Origin: Ruminococcaceae bacterium KH2T8
GTDB taxonomy: Bacteria > Bacillota > Clostridia > Saccharofermentanales > Saccharofermentanaceae
Length of the DNA stretch: 64,000 nt
Direction of reading: 5' to 3'
NCBI GenBank assembly: GCA_900111435.1
Contig: FOIY01000003.1
Span: forward strand, 370,201 to 434,200
The translations under genes and the position numbers were made by a program. Shown piece by piece: positions 33,367 through 40,709 of the stretch (position 1 is its first letter; each line of letters starts with the position of its first letter). The notes beneath the pieces are model-generated. The model saw nothing but the letters and a program-made list of their open reading frames with translations. It searched no databases and had not been told where the DNA came from.

Positions 33367-33375
33367 AGTATATCA
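33367..33375 (-). promoter_or_regulatory. Extended -10 promoter of sugar ABC operon
   Basis: Reading leftward, TGATATACT; its TGA is also the stop codon of the upstream membrane protein gene. The start codon is about 48 bases downstream. Confidence 0.6.
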
Positions 33376-33927
33376 CATGTAGATCGGCATCTCATCGGAA
33401 GGCGCGGTCTGTTTAGGGGGCTTTGGCGTCGCTGTCCCGACGAAAGCAAACACGATCGAACATACTATTCCGGCAAGCAGCATCAGATCCACGACGATAC
33501 CCGTAAGATAGACTCCCACGGCTAATACCACGATAAGATATCCTATGAAGAATATAAGAAGCGGGATGCACGAAAGGCAGATCAGGAACCTGAAGAGTAT
33601 CTTCTTATCAAAGGCGGCAAGCCTCGCGCAAAGAGCGAGACCGAAAGCCATCAGCGCGCCTACGATATGCATGCCGAAGAGTATACGAAAGGCAGTGACC
33701 AGGAGCCTCGCAGAACCCTGCCCTAGAAAGAGCGCGATCTCGGAATATCCTTCGGGGAGCTCTGACTCGATAAGACCGCCCGAGAGCACCGCATCCGAGA
33801 TCCTGACCGTCCACGCCGCATACTTTATATAGATCGTAGCCATATAAAACAGCACCATCGAAGAGACGGTGATCGAGAGAAACGATATCTTCTTTTTCTT
33901 ATCTGCTGCTGATATGTTCTTAGCCAT
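33373..33927 (-). CDS. Hypothetical four-helix membrane protein (184 aa)
   Basis: Not recognised. Hydrophobic segments lie near residues 15-33, 73-96, 112-130 and 136-160. Its layout (large loop after the first helix, GSARLLVTAFRILFGMHIVGALMAFGLALCARL) gives no clear family. The C terminus is Pro-rich (TPKPPKQTAPSDEMPIYM). Its stop codon forms part of the promoter of the sugar importer. Confidence 0.6.
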   Translation of the reverse strand: MAKNISAADKKKKISFLSITVSSMVLFYMATIYIKYAAWTVRISDAVLSGGLIESELPEGYSEIALFLGQGSARLLVTAFRILFGMHIVGALMAFGLALCARLAAFDKKILFRFLICLSCIPLLIFFIGYLIVVLAVGVYLTGIVVDLMLLAGIVCSIVFAFVGTATPKPPKQTAPSDEMPIYM

Positions 33928-33953
33928 CTGCTATATAGTAGATTATCTTCATA

Positions 33954-33992
33954 TAAAAAAGCTACCCCGAACTCATTGAAAGTCCGGGGTAA
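33954..33992 (-). terminator. Rho-independent terminator
   Basis: On the minus strand TACCCCG pairs with CGGGGTA, followed by GCTTTTTTAT. It ends the 33996-34675 gene pair. Confidence 0.85.
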
Positions 33993-33995
33993 CAT

Positions 33996-34304
33996 TTATC
34001 TCTTAAGAAGAGCCGCTCTGACCTTTCCGTTGGGATCCTTGATAAGGACCGTAACGAGCCAGATTATAAGTCCGAATGCTACAGCGGAAAGACCTAAGAA
34101 TGCATCATTTAACATATCTGCCGCCGCGGGCTGAAAATATTCGGCACCGAGCTCTATATATTCTGCGATGGCATCGACTGTCCACATGAGAGCCGCACCC
34201 CAGTAGATAAGAGCCAGCGTTCCGATCTTGAGCGTATCGTCCTTCGCCGTATACCACTTTACGGAAGCGAAGATAGCTGCAAAAACAGTTATAAGTAAAG
34301 TCAT
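33996..34304 (-). CDS. Small membrane protein, paired with 34301-34675
   Basis: A 102-residue protein with three helices (1-15, 27-47 and 66-90) separated by an acidic loop (AEYIELGAEYF). It overlaps the upstream gene by four bases, and the two look like a conserved pair in Clostridia, probably subunits of one membrane complex; function unknown. Confidence 0.65.
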   Translation of the reverse strand: MTLLITVFAAIFASVKWYTAKDDTLKIGTLALIYWGAALMWTVDAIAEYIELGAEYFQPAAADMLNDAFLGLSAVAFGLIIWLVTVLIKDPNGKVRAALLKR

Positions 34305-34675
34305 TTCGCACTCTCCTCCGCTACGGCCGGTTTTCTGCTTACGATCACGTCAGCGACCTTGCACATTCCGATCCAGACGACAGTTATGAGCACTGCCATT
34401 CCTACGCCTACCGTAGCGATCTCGTGGAGCATCTCAGCAGTGTCCTCGGGGCTCAACATAGCCGTCAAAAACGGAAACCATGCTGTGATCTCACCATGCC
34501 ATACATGCTCGAAAGCAAGAAGTGCGGAACCTCCGAATAAGAGGTTAGAGAGCCAGTGTATCTTTCTTGATAAAGGGATCTTCGCGGAAGAAGTATCCTT
34601 TTCCTTCTTCTCCACATGTTTCTCGACGGCCTTGACGATGACTGCCTCGGCCAAAGGAGCGGTAAAACAAGCCAT
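34301..34675 (-). CDS. Small conserved membrane protein (124 aa)
   Basis: The N terminus MACFTAPLAEAVIVKAVEK is followed by a basic amphipathic stretch and IHWLSNLLFGGSALLAFEHVWHGEITAWFPFLTAM, then a second helix VGVGMAVLITVVWIGMCKV. The His-rich HVWHGE motif between helices could bind a metal or haem; this is speculation. Translation of the 33996 partner is coupled through a four-base overlap. Confidence 0.65.
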   Translation of the reverse strand: MACFTAPLAEAVIVKAVEKHVEKKEKDTSSAKIPLSRKIHWLSNLLFGGSALLAFEHVWHGEITAWFPFLTAMLSPEDTAEMLHEIATVGVGMAVLITVVWIGMCKVADVIVSRKPAVAEESAK

Positions 34676-34751
34676 ATTACTACCTCCGTATGCGCATGAA
34701 AGAGCGCTTTCTATAGCGTCATTTTACCATATGGATAATCAGTAATCTGTA

Positions 34752-34946
34752 TCAATCATTTGCTCTGTCTTCGATCTTTATATCAAGACTTTTACTTCCG
34801 AGATTAGCAAAGAATAATACGATATTGGCAAACAGTACGATACCTGCGATAGCGGAACCCGTTCCGACATATACCGAAAATGCCAATGCAAGGATGCTGA
34901 GCGTAACGCCTGCTGCCGATGCTATAAGTGCGATATTTCCTTTCAT
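34752..34946 (-). CDS. Small two-helix membrane protein (64 aa)
   Basis: MKGNIALIASAAGVTLSILALAFSVYVGTG and IAGIVLFANIVLFFANLG are the two helices, with a short charged tail (KIEDRAND). The start at 34946 follows a GGGG-containing ribosome site. An 11-bp TTAA direct repeat lies at 35018-35034, suggesting it belongs to the same regulon as the other marked genes. Confidence 0.6.
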   Translation of the reverse strand: MKGNIALIASAAGVTLSILALAFSVYVGTGSAIAGIVLFANIVLFFANLGSKSLDIKIEDRAND

Positions 34947-35017
34947 GATTCTTTCCCCTTTGTTCCGTTGTTCAGTCTTATCGTAGAACAATATAACAAA
35001 AAGAAAGCCAAGTAATC

Positions 35018-35034
35018 ATTAAGAAATGCTTAAG
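35018..35034 (-). promoter_or_regulatory. 11-bp TTAA direct repeat upstream of small membrane protein
   Basis: Reading leftward, CTTAAG and CTTAAT are 11 bases apart, six bases before a candidate TTGGCT -35 box and about 75 bases before the start. Confidence 0.5.
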
Positions 35035-35159
35035 TTTCCCGTAAGACCCGAATATTTTACAACTCTTACACATCTTTCAGTCAAGTAAGTTGCAACTCAT
35101 TGCTAAGATAAGCATGTACTTGATAAGCAATTATCAGACATACTTTTTCATAACCTTCC

Positions 35160-35190
35160 TACAAAGACTCTCGTTCCCCCGGGAGTCTTT
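35160..35190 (-). terminator. Terminator of the 35199-36388 operon
   Basis: On the minus strand AAAGACTC pairs with GAGTCTTT around a 12-base loop, followed by GTAGG; the T-tail is short. Confidence 0.65.
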
Positions 35191-35198
35191 TCCTCTTG

Positions 35199-36179
35199 TC
35201 AGAATAATCCGTCTTCAAACGAGGAAGGGTCTTTCTTTGAAAACTCACGCTTGATCTCGAGGAAATCCCTGACATCTATAAGGAGAGCGTAAAGGAGTGC
35301 ACGGTCTTCGAATTCCTTACGAGTTTCGGGGAGCGGCTGGCTCTTCATATATTCATTAAGAGCATCAAGTCCTGAAAGCAGATCTCCTACATCATTATCC
35401 CTGCTGTATTCATCTGCGATCCTGTCGAGGAACATCGCAACATGGCGCGCAGTCTCGGGCGCGGTATCGAGCCTTTTTACCTTGTTATACATCTCAAGGA
35501 GGACCTCGTACTGCTTATCTCGCATCTTTATATATTCGATATCGTATGTGCTGTCGTCCGTGATCGTATTGGCATGTTCTTCCTTGGCGGTCCTTATGCC
35601 CTCGTTTATGATCCTGTCGAGCTCGAGAAGGCACTTACCGTCGTATCCTTCAACATGCTTATCTCTTATCCTCTCAGCCATCCTGCGAATGATATTTCGT
35701 ATCTGCTCATCAGCTTTGTTGCGAAGATCATCCACCCTGCTCTTATGCCTCGTGATCCTGACATTTACGAGGATACCCATACCTACGCCTATGACAAAGA
35801 TCAGGGTCTCGTTTCCTATCGTCTTAAAGTCCATCCCGCCAAAGCCAAGGAAATGCGATATCAAAACTGAGTTTACCGCCATGGCGCTTATCCACCTGAA
35901 CCTGACGCACAACGCGATATAGATCACGAGGTAGGCAATAAATCCCGCGACATTAAACCCTATGAGGTTAAACGTAACAGCCGATATCAGGATCGCGCAA
36001 ATAAAAGCCACCAGTCGGATGCACGCAGTCTTGAGCGTTTCCCTCTTGGTGGGCTGTATGGTCAGTATGGCGATTATACCTGCAGAGATATAGTTCTCGA
36101 CACCCAGAACGCTCGCTAATAAGATAGCGGCGACAGAGGCGGCGATCACCGAAAGTACGTCTGAGACATATCTCTTCAT
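35199..36179 (-). CDS. Aromatic acid exporter family protein (DUF939-like)
   Basis: Six N-terminal membrane helices (about 5-140) with the family signature AGIIAILTIQPTKRETLKTACIRLVAF are followed by a long cytoplasmic helical domain (150-326) with DDLRNKADEQIRNIIRRMAERI. This is the ArAE/FUSC-like layout of YgaE-type proteins; transport of aromatic acids is family inference. Its ATG overlaps the stop of the UPF0291 gene. Confidence 0.85.
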   Translation of the reverse strand: MKRYVSDVLSVIAASVAAILLASVLGVENYISAGIIAILTIQPTKRETLKTACIRLVAFICAILISAVTFNLIGFNVAGFIAYLVIYIALCVRFRWISAMAVNSVLISHFLGFGGMDFKTIGNETLIFVIGVGMGILVNVRITRHKSRVDDLRNKADEQIRNIIRRMAERIRDKHVEGYDGKCLLELDRIINEGIRTAKEEHANTITDDSTYDIEYIKMRDKQYEVLLEMYNKVKRLDTAPETARHVAMFLDRIADEYSRDNDVGDLLSGLDALNEYMKSQPLPETRKEFEDRALLYALLIDVRDFLEIKREFSKKDPSSFEDGLF

Positions 36180-36388
36180 CAGTTATCTTTTTTCTTGAGC
36201 GGCGTGATCGTACCGTCCGCATGCTTGATCGACATATTATCAAGCTGGGAAGTGAGATTGCCGAGTACGGCCTTACGGTAGATATTTCTAAGTTCCTGCT
36301 GCTCTGCCTTCTCCGCATCAGTCAGACCTTCGGCCTTCGACTTATGTGCGAGCTCATTGATCCTCTTTATCGTTTCATCTATAGACAT
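36179..36388 (-). CDS. UPF0291 / DUF896 family protein
   Basis: A 69-residue helical protein starting MSIDETIKRINELAHKSKA and containing EGLTDAEKAEQQELRNIYRKAVLGNL, the YnzC/UPF0291 signature. Role unknown; members are linked to the SOS region in Bacillus. The start at 36388 has GGAGAG upstream. An earlier in-frame ATG at 36421 lies one base after the -10 box (36423-36428), too close to be inside the mRNA, so 36388 is preferred. Confidence 0.85.
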   Translation of the reverse strand: MSIDETIKRINELAHKSKAEGLTDAEKAEQQELRNIYRKAVLGNLTSQLDNMSIKHADGTITPLKKKDN

Positions 36389-36422
36389 CTTGAATCTCTC
36401 CGTATCTGTTTTATCGTTCATG

Positions 36423-36431
36423 ATTTTACCA
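36423..36431 (-). promoter_or_regulatory. Extended -10 promoter of UPF0291 operon
   Basis: Reading leftward, TGGTAAAAT. It follows directly on the terminator of the GGGtGRT gene. Confidence 0.55.
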
Positions 36432-36433
36432 CA

Positions 36434-36468
36434 AGAAAAAGATCCCGTGGCATAAACCACGGGATCTT
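36434..36468 (-). terminator. Terminator of the GGGtGRT operon
   Basis: On the minus strand GATCCCGTGG pairs perfectly with CCACGGGATC around a six-base loop, followed by TTTTTCTT. Confidence 0.92.
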
Positions 36469-36498
36469 GATGTATCCGTTTGGGATCTTAAGCTCTTA

Positions 36499-37518
36499 TC
36501 AGAACTTACCTGCCTTTGCAGCCTCTTCGATAGAAACAGCTGTAGAAACAGTCATACCAACCATGGGGTTGTTACCTGCGCCGATAAGACCCATCATCTC
36601 AACGTGAGCAGGAACGGAAGAAGAACCTGCGAACTGAGCGTCAGAGTGCATACGACCCATTGTATCTGTCATACCGTAGGAAGCAGGACCTGCAGCCATG
36701 TTATCGGGGTGAAGTGTACGACCTGTACCACCGCCGGAAGCAACAGAGAAGTACTTCTTGCCGGCTTCGATTCTCTCCTTCTTGTATGTACCTGCAACAG
36801 GGTGCTGGAATCTTGTAGGGTTAGTGGAGTTACCTGTGATGGAAACGTCAACATTCTCCTTCCACATGATAGCAACACCTTCCTGTACATCATTTGCACC
36901 GTAGCAGTTAACCTTTGCACGAGGTGAATCGGGGTTCTTGGAGTAGCACTTACGGAATACTTCCTTGAGCTCACCCGTGAAGTAGTCATACTCTGTCTCA
37001 ACATATGTGAAACCGTTGATCCTGGAGATGATCTGAGCAGCATCCTTACCGAGACCGTTAAGGATAACTCTAAGAGGCTTCTGACGAACCTTGTTAGCCT
37101 TATCGGCGATACCGATAGCACCCTCAGCAGCTGCGAAAGACTCGTGACCTGCGAGGAATGCGAAGCACTCTGTGTCCTCCTCGAGGAGCATCTTACCAAG
37201 GTTACCGTGACCAAGACCAACCTTACGTCTGTCAGCAACGGAACCGGGGATACAGAAAGCCTGAAGTCCCTCACCGATAGCAGCAGCAGCGTCAGCAGCC
37301 TTGCGGCAGTTCTTCTTGATAGCGATAGCAGCACCTACTGTGTAAGCCCACTTAGCGTTCTCGAAGCAGATAGGCTGGATGCCTTCGATAAGGTGATAAA
37401 CATCAAGACCTGCAGCCTCTGTGATCTCTTTACACTCTTCAATGGAAGAGATGCCGTACTGCTTAAGAGCAGCAAGGATCTGGGGCTCTCTTCTCTCATA
37501 TGATTCAAATAATGCCAT
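36499..37518 (-). CDS. GGGtGRT protein
   Basis: The protein matches a conserved anaerobe family named for its GGGtGRT motif, present here as SVASGGGTGRTLHPDN near residue 275. Other distinct segments are GLGHGNLGKMLL, FLAGHESFAAAEGAIGIADKANKVRQ, and NCYGANDVQEGVAIMW. The function is not established; the gene is regularly paired with the NifU-like gene upstream, pointing to iron-sulfur or related cofactor chemistry. Twenty bases separate the two genes. It is an unusually GC-skewed coding region with strong codon bias, consistent with high expression. Confidence 0.85.
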   Translation of the reverse strand: MALFESYERREPQILAALKQYGISSIEECKEITEAAGLDVYHLIEGIQPICFENAKWAYTVGAAIAIKKNCRKAADAAAAIGEGLQAFCIPGSVADRRKVGLGHGNLGKMLLEEDTECFAFLAGHESFAAAEGAIGIADKANKVRQKPLRVILNGLGKDAAQIISRINGFTYVETEYDYFTGELKEVFRKCYSKNPDSPRAKVNCYGANDVQEGVAIMWKENVDVSITGNSTNPTRFQHPVAGTYKKERIEAGKKYFSVASGGGTGRTLHPDNMAAGPASYGMTDTMGRMHSDAQFAGSSSVPAHVEMMGLIGAGNNPMVGMTVSTAVSIEEAAKAGKF

Positions 37519-37537
37519 TTTCCAGTTACCTCCTCAA

Positions 37538-38230
37538 TTACTGCTTACGGGGATCGATGCAGCGAACTGCGTCATCAACACGACCGTACTTACCGGAAGC
37601 CTTCTGAAGGGCTGTGTTAGCATCGTCACCGGCCTTGATGAAGTCCATCATCTTACCGAAGTTAACGTACTTGTAACCGATGATCTCATCGTTCTCATCA
37701 AGAGCGATCTCTGTGATGTAACCGTCTGTAAGCTCAAGATAACGGGGACCCTTATCGAGTGTACCGTATGTTGTACCTACCATTGTACGTGTTCCCTTAC
37801 CAAGGTCCTCAAGACCTGCACCGATCTGAAGTCCGTCCTCAGAGAATGCACTCTGTGTACGACCGTAAACGATCTGAAGGAAGAGCTCTCTCATAGCTGT
37901 GTTGATAGCATCACAAACAAGGTCTGTGTTAAGAGCCTCAAGGATCGTAAGACCGGGGAGGATCTCAGCTGCCATAGCAGCGGAATGTGTCATACCGGAG
38001 CATCCGAGTGTCTCTACGAGAGCCTCCTGGATGATACCGTCCTTAACGTTGAGGGAAAGCTTGCAGCAACCCTGCTGAGGTGCGCACCAGCCGATACCGT
38101 GTGTATAACCGGAAATGTCCTTAACCTCTTTTGCCTTTACCCACTTTGCCTCTTCGGGGATCGGAGCGGCACCGTGATGTACACCCTGGGTAACGGGGCA
38201 CATATTCTTTACTTCTGCTGAGTAAATCAT
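37538..38230 (-). CDS. Iron-sulfur cluster scaffold (NifU/IscU-like) partner of GGGtGRT protein
   Basis: The N-terminal part has the scaffold cysteines GWCAPQQGCCKL and ALVETLGCSGMTHSAAMAAEIL, the latter close to the IscU block with Cys and His ligands. The C-terminal 100 residues (KGTRTMVGTTYGTLDKGPRYLELTDGYI) are specific to this pair. It probably holds or delivers an iron-sulfur cluster, perhaps to the GGGtGRT protein. A long leader with a terminator-like hairpin precedes it. Ribosome site AAGGAG. Confidence 0.8.
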   Translation of the reverse strand: MIYSAEVKNMCPVTQGVHHGAAPIPEEAKWVKAKEVKDISGYTHGIGWCAPQQGCCKLSLNVKDGIIQEALVETLGCSGMTHSAAMAAEILPGLTILEALNTDLVCDAINTAMRELFLQIVYGRTQSAFSEDGLQIGAGLEDLGKGTRTMVGTTYGTLDKGPRYLELTDGYITEIALDENDEIIGYKYVNFGKMMDFIKAGDDANTALQKASGKYGRVDDAVRCIDPRKQ

Positions 38231-38363
38231 AAATAATCTCCTTCCGTGAGAAATTCGTTGAATACCATTTAAAGATTATAATTCAGGGCAGTAAAGTTCG
38301 CAAGGAAAAGTATGAGGCGGGGAAGAACAGGCGGGGATCACCCCGTGTGTTGTTCCTTACACA

Positions 38364-38398
38364 AGAAAAGCGGCCCTGGCCATAAAGCTCACGGTCGC
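38364..38398 (-). terminator. Terminator-like hairpin inside leader (possible attenuator)
   Basis: On the minus strand GCGACCGTGAG pairs, with one mismatch, with CCAGGGCCGC, followed by TTTTCTTG. It lies about 40 bases after the predicted start site and 134 bases before the gene, so it could control read-through. Confidence 0.5.
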
Positions 38399-38444
38399 CT
38401 TTCGTCTATCCCTGTCTTCCCTGAAAAGGTTACGAACTATCTTG

Positions 38445-38473
38445 ATTTTAATACCATATGTGCCTGATTTCAA
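38445..38473 (-). promoter_or_regulatory. Promoter of NifU-like / GGGtGRT operon
   Basis: Reading leftward, TTGAAA (38468-38473), a 17-base spacer and TAAAAT (38445-38450). Confidence 0.65.
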
Positions 38474-38699
38474 CATAAAGTTTCCTTTACTTTTTCTAAA
38501 TTTCAGGGCTTTAGAGGCATTTTTATAGTCAGAGTTTCCAAAACGTTTTTGACCTCCTCGTGCAATCTGACTATCAAGTCGTTCTTTATCCCTTTCATTT
38601 CGTTCAATTGGTTATATTGAAATATATTTATTTAAAAGTATTAATAGATATGTTGCTTATAAATCAGCTCATCTTTTAATGAAACGGAGATATAAAGAC

Positions 38700-40349
38700 A
38701 TGGCAGAACTTCGAAGCAAGAGACCTTTCTTTGCTCACTACAAGAAGATCTTCGTCAACGAATTCCGCGGCTATAACGGCAAGGCGTTGCTCAACGATCT
38801 CACTGCAGGTATCACGGTAGGTGCCGTAGCACTTCCCCTCGCCCTCGCATTCGGTGCGGCAAGCGTAGACGCCGAGCATGCGGCTATCGGTATCGCAGGC
38901 GGTCTTATAACGGCTATCCTCGCAGGAATCATCAGCGGCCTTCTCGGAGGCGGATCATTCCAGATCTCAGGTCCTACGGGAGCGATGGCAGTAGTCCTCG
39001 GTACGATCGTATCCGGTAAGTACGGACTTCAAGGCATGTTCGCCGCTACGTTCATATCGGGAATCATACTCCTTATAGCGGGACTATTAAGGTTCGGTAA
39101 GCTCGTACAGTTTATCCCCAAGCCCGTAGTAACGGGATTCACTTCAGGTATCGCGCTCGTTATCGCGATCGGCCAGCTAAAGAATGCTTTCGGGGTTCAG
39201 GCCTCGGGCGAGACTACGATCGACAAGCTCGCCGATTTCTTCTCCAATATAAAGGATACCGATCTTACGACTCTTATCCTTACGATCGCAGTAATCGTGA
39301 TCATGGCGATCTACCCCAAGAAGCTCGGTAAGTATGTTCCGGGATCTCTTGCAGCTATCATTATCATCACTGCAGTTACAACGATCATGAAGCTCGATGT
39401 TGCAGTAATCGGTAATATCCCCAGATCCATCATCAATACGGAAAAGCTCAACGTCTCTGATATCAACGGCACCATGATCAAGGAGATCTTCGGATATGCG
39501 ATCACCATCGCCCTTCTCGGCATGATCGAGTCCCTTCTTTGCGGTACATGTGCAGCTGCCATGAAGAAAGAGAAGTTCGACTCCAATGTCGAGCTCATCG
39601 CTCAGGGTATCGCCAACATGGCTGTTCCTTTCGCAGGCGGTGTTCCCTCTACTGCAGCTATCGCAAGAACATCCGTTGCAATCAAGAGCGGATGCAGAAC
39701 AAGACTTACATCAGTCTTCCAGTCGGTATTCCTTATCGCATGCATGTTCATCTTGGCTCCCGTTATCGGTATGGTTCCCTATGCGGCTCTCGCAGGCGTT
39801 CTTCTCATGACGGCATTCAGGATGAATGATTTCGCGACTATCAAGTCCTACTTCGATCACAAGCTCACTGATGCGATCATCCTCTTCTTCGTAACGATGT
39901 CCGCAACAGTCATCCTCGATCTCACATACGCTATCCTTATCGGCGTCGGTCTTGCGATGATCCTCACGATCAATACGCTTGCAAAGATCAGAGTAAATGT
40001 CGAGGAAGAGACTCTCATCGGGAACAAGGATGCTGCTATCGTCTACAGCGTAGGTGCTTACTTCTTCGCTAACGGCAAGGAACTCAAGAAAGCTATCGAG
40101 AAGTGCGAGAAGAAATACGATACTTATATCCTCTCCTTCAGAGGTGTTGTATTCACGGACGTATCCGCTGCAAGCGAATTCATCGAAGCTGTTAACTACC
40201 TCAAGGAAAAGAAGGCTGACTTCTGCTTCGTCGGCATGAACGACTACGTTTATTCCACACTTGAGAAGATCGGCTTCCAGGAGCAGGTCGGAAAGAAATA
40301 CTTCTACAAGAACCTCGAAGAGTATGTAGGAAGCATGACGAAAGCCTGA
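38700..40349 (+). CDS. SulP family inorganic anion transporter with STAS domain
   Basis: Ten to twelve membrane helices start with LLNDLTAGITVGAVALPLALAFG and include ISGPTGAMAVVLG and FVPKPVVTGFTSG-type (FIPKPVVTGFTSG) SulP blocks. Residues about 450-545 are a STAS domain (YDTYILSFRGVVFTDVSAASEFIEAV). Members carry sulfate, bicarbonate or dicarboxylates with proton or sodium; substrate here is open. ATG 38700 has GGAG ten bases upstream; an in-frame ATG at 38679 lies before that site. A strong terminator follows. Confidence 0.92.
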   Translation: MAELRSKRPFFAHYKKIFVNEFRGYNGKALLNDLTAGITVGAVALPLALAFGAASVDAEHAAIGIAGGLITAILAGIISGLLGGGSFQISGPTGAMAVVLGTIVSGKYGLQGMFAATFISGIILLIAGLLRFGKLVQFIPKPVVTGFTSGIALVIAIGQLKNAFGVQASGETTIDKLADFFSNIKDTDLTTLILTIAVIVIMAIYPKKLGKYVPGSLAAIIIITAVTTIMKLDVAVIGNIPRSIINTEKLNVSDINGTMIKEIFGYAITIALLGMIESLLCGTCAAAMKKEKFDSNVELIAQGIANMAVPFAGGVPSTAAIARTSVAIKSGCRTRLTSVFQSVFLIACMFILAPVIGMVPYAALAGVLLMTAFRMNDFATIKSYFDHKLTDAIILFFVTMSATVILDLTYAILIGVGLAMILTINTLAKIRVNVEEETLIGNKDAAIVYSVGAYFFANGKELKKAIEKCEKKYDTYILSFRGVVFTDVSAASEFIEAVNYLKEKKADFCFVGMNDYVYSTLEKIGFQEQVGKKYFYKNLEEYVGSMTKA

Positions 40350-40383
40350 TCGAAGTTCGTTTCAAGATTTAAAAGTCACCAGA

Positions 40384-40418
40384 ATGGTCACCGGAAGTCT
40401 TCTCCGGTGACCATTTTT
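40384..40418 (+). terminator. Terminator of SulP gene
   Basis: ATGGTCACCGGA (40384-40395) pairs perfectly with TCCGGTGACCAT (40403-40414), followed by TTTTT. Confidence 0.93.
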
Positions 40419-40499
40419 GCGAATATGGGCTGATTTTCACCAAATTGGTCACCAGAGGCGCCTTTCAGTGACCGATTCGGTGACTTTCGCCGGCCCGGG

Positions 40500-40616
40500 A
40501 AAGTCGTAAGAAATGTCGTTTTTTGAAATGGAAAACGACACCTTTAGCGATTTTTGCCTAAAGTCGTACAAAACGTCGTTTTTCGCCTGTAAAAACGACA
40601 CTCTGAACGACTTTTC
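40500..40616. repeat. Two 60-bp tandem units with nested dyads
   Basis: Units starting at 40500 and 40560 both read AAAGTCGTA, then GTCGTTTTT, a short loop, AAAACGACAC and CGA.TTTT. In each, GTCGTTTTT pairs with AAAACGAC and the outer AGTCGT pairs with ACGACT. No gene is present between 40350 and 40709; the units lie between two convergent genes and their terminators. Confidence 0.65.
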
Positions 40617-40640
40617 GAACCCGCAAGGCGCCTCGCGCGC

Positions 40641-40678
40641 AACAAACAAAGGACCGCCACATCCCGTGACGGTCCTTC
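40641..40678 (-). terminator. Terminator of the rubredoxin-glutamate synthase-rubrerythrin gene
   Basis: On the minus strand AAGGACCG pairs with CGGTCCTT around a 13-base loop, followed by TGTTTGTTG. Confidence 0.8.
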
Positions 40679-40709
40679 TAATATGCATGAGTTATCTAAA
40701 GTCTAAGGA

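Larger units (their letters stand above)
38231..38699. other. Divergent regulatory region with leader of the NifU-like operon
   Basis: No coding frame is convincing. On the minus strand it holds a promoter (38445-38473), a terminator-like hairpin (38364-38398) and further hairpins (TGTGT/ACACA, CGGGG/CCCCG near 38330-38360), making a 208-base leader. On the plus strand a 9-bp inverted repeat ATAGTCAGA/TCTGACTAT (38525-38533 and 38566-38574) and candidate SulP promoters (TTGACC at 38549 with TATCAA at 38572) are visible. Confidence 0.55.

Noticed and set aside
38231..38440. Match of the NifU-like leader to known riboswitches (SAM, c-di-GMP, ZTP, FMN, THF)
   Set aside because: None of the diagnostic conserved segments of these classes could be placed in the sequence.
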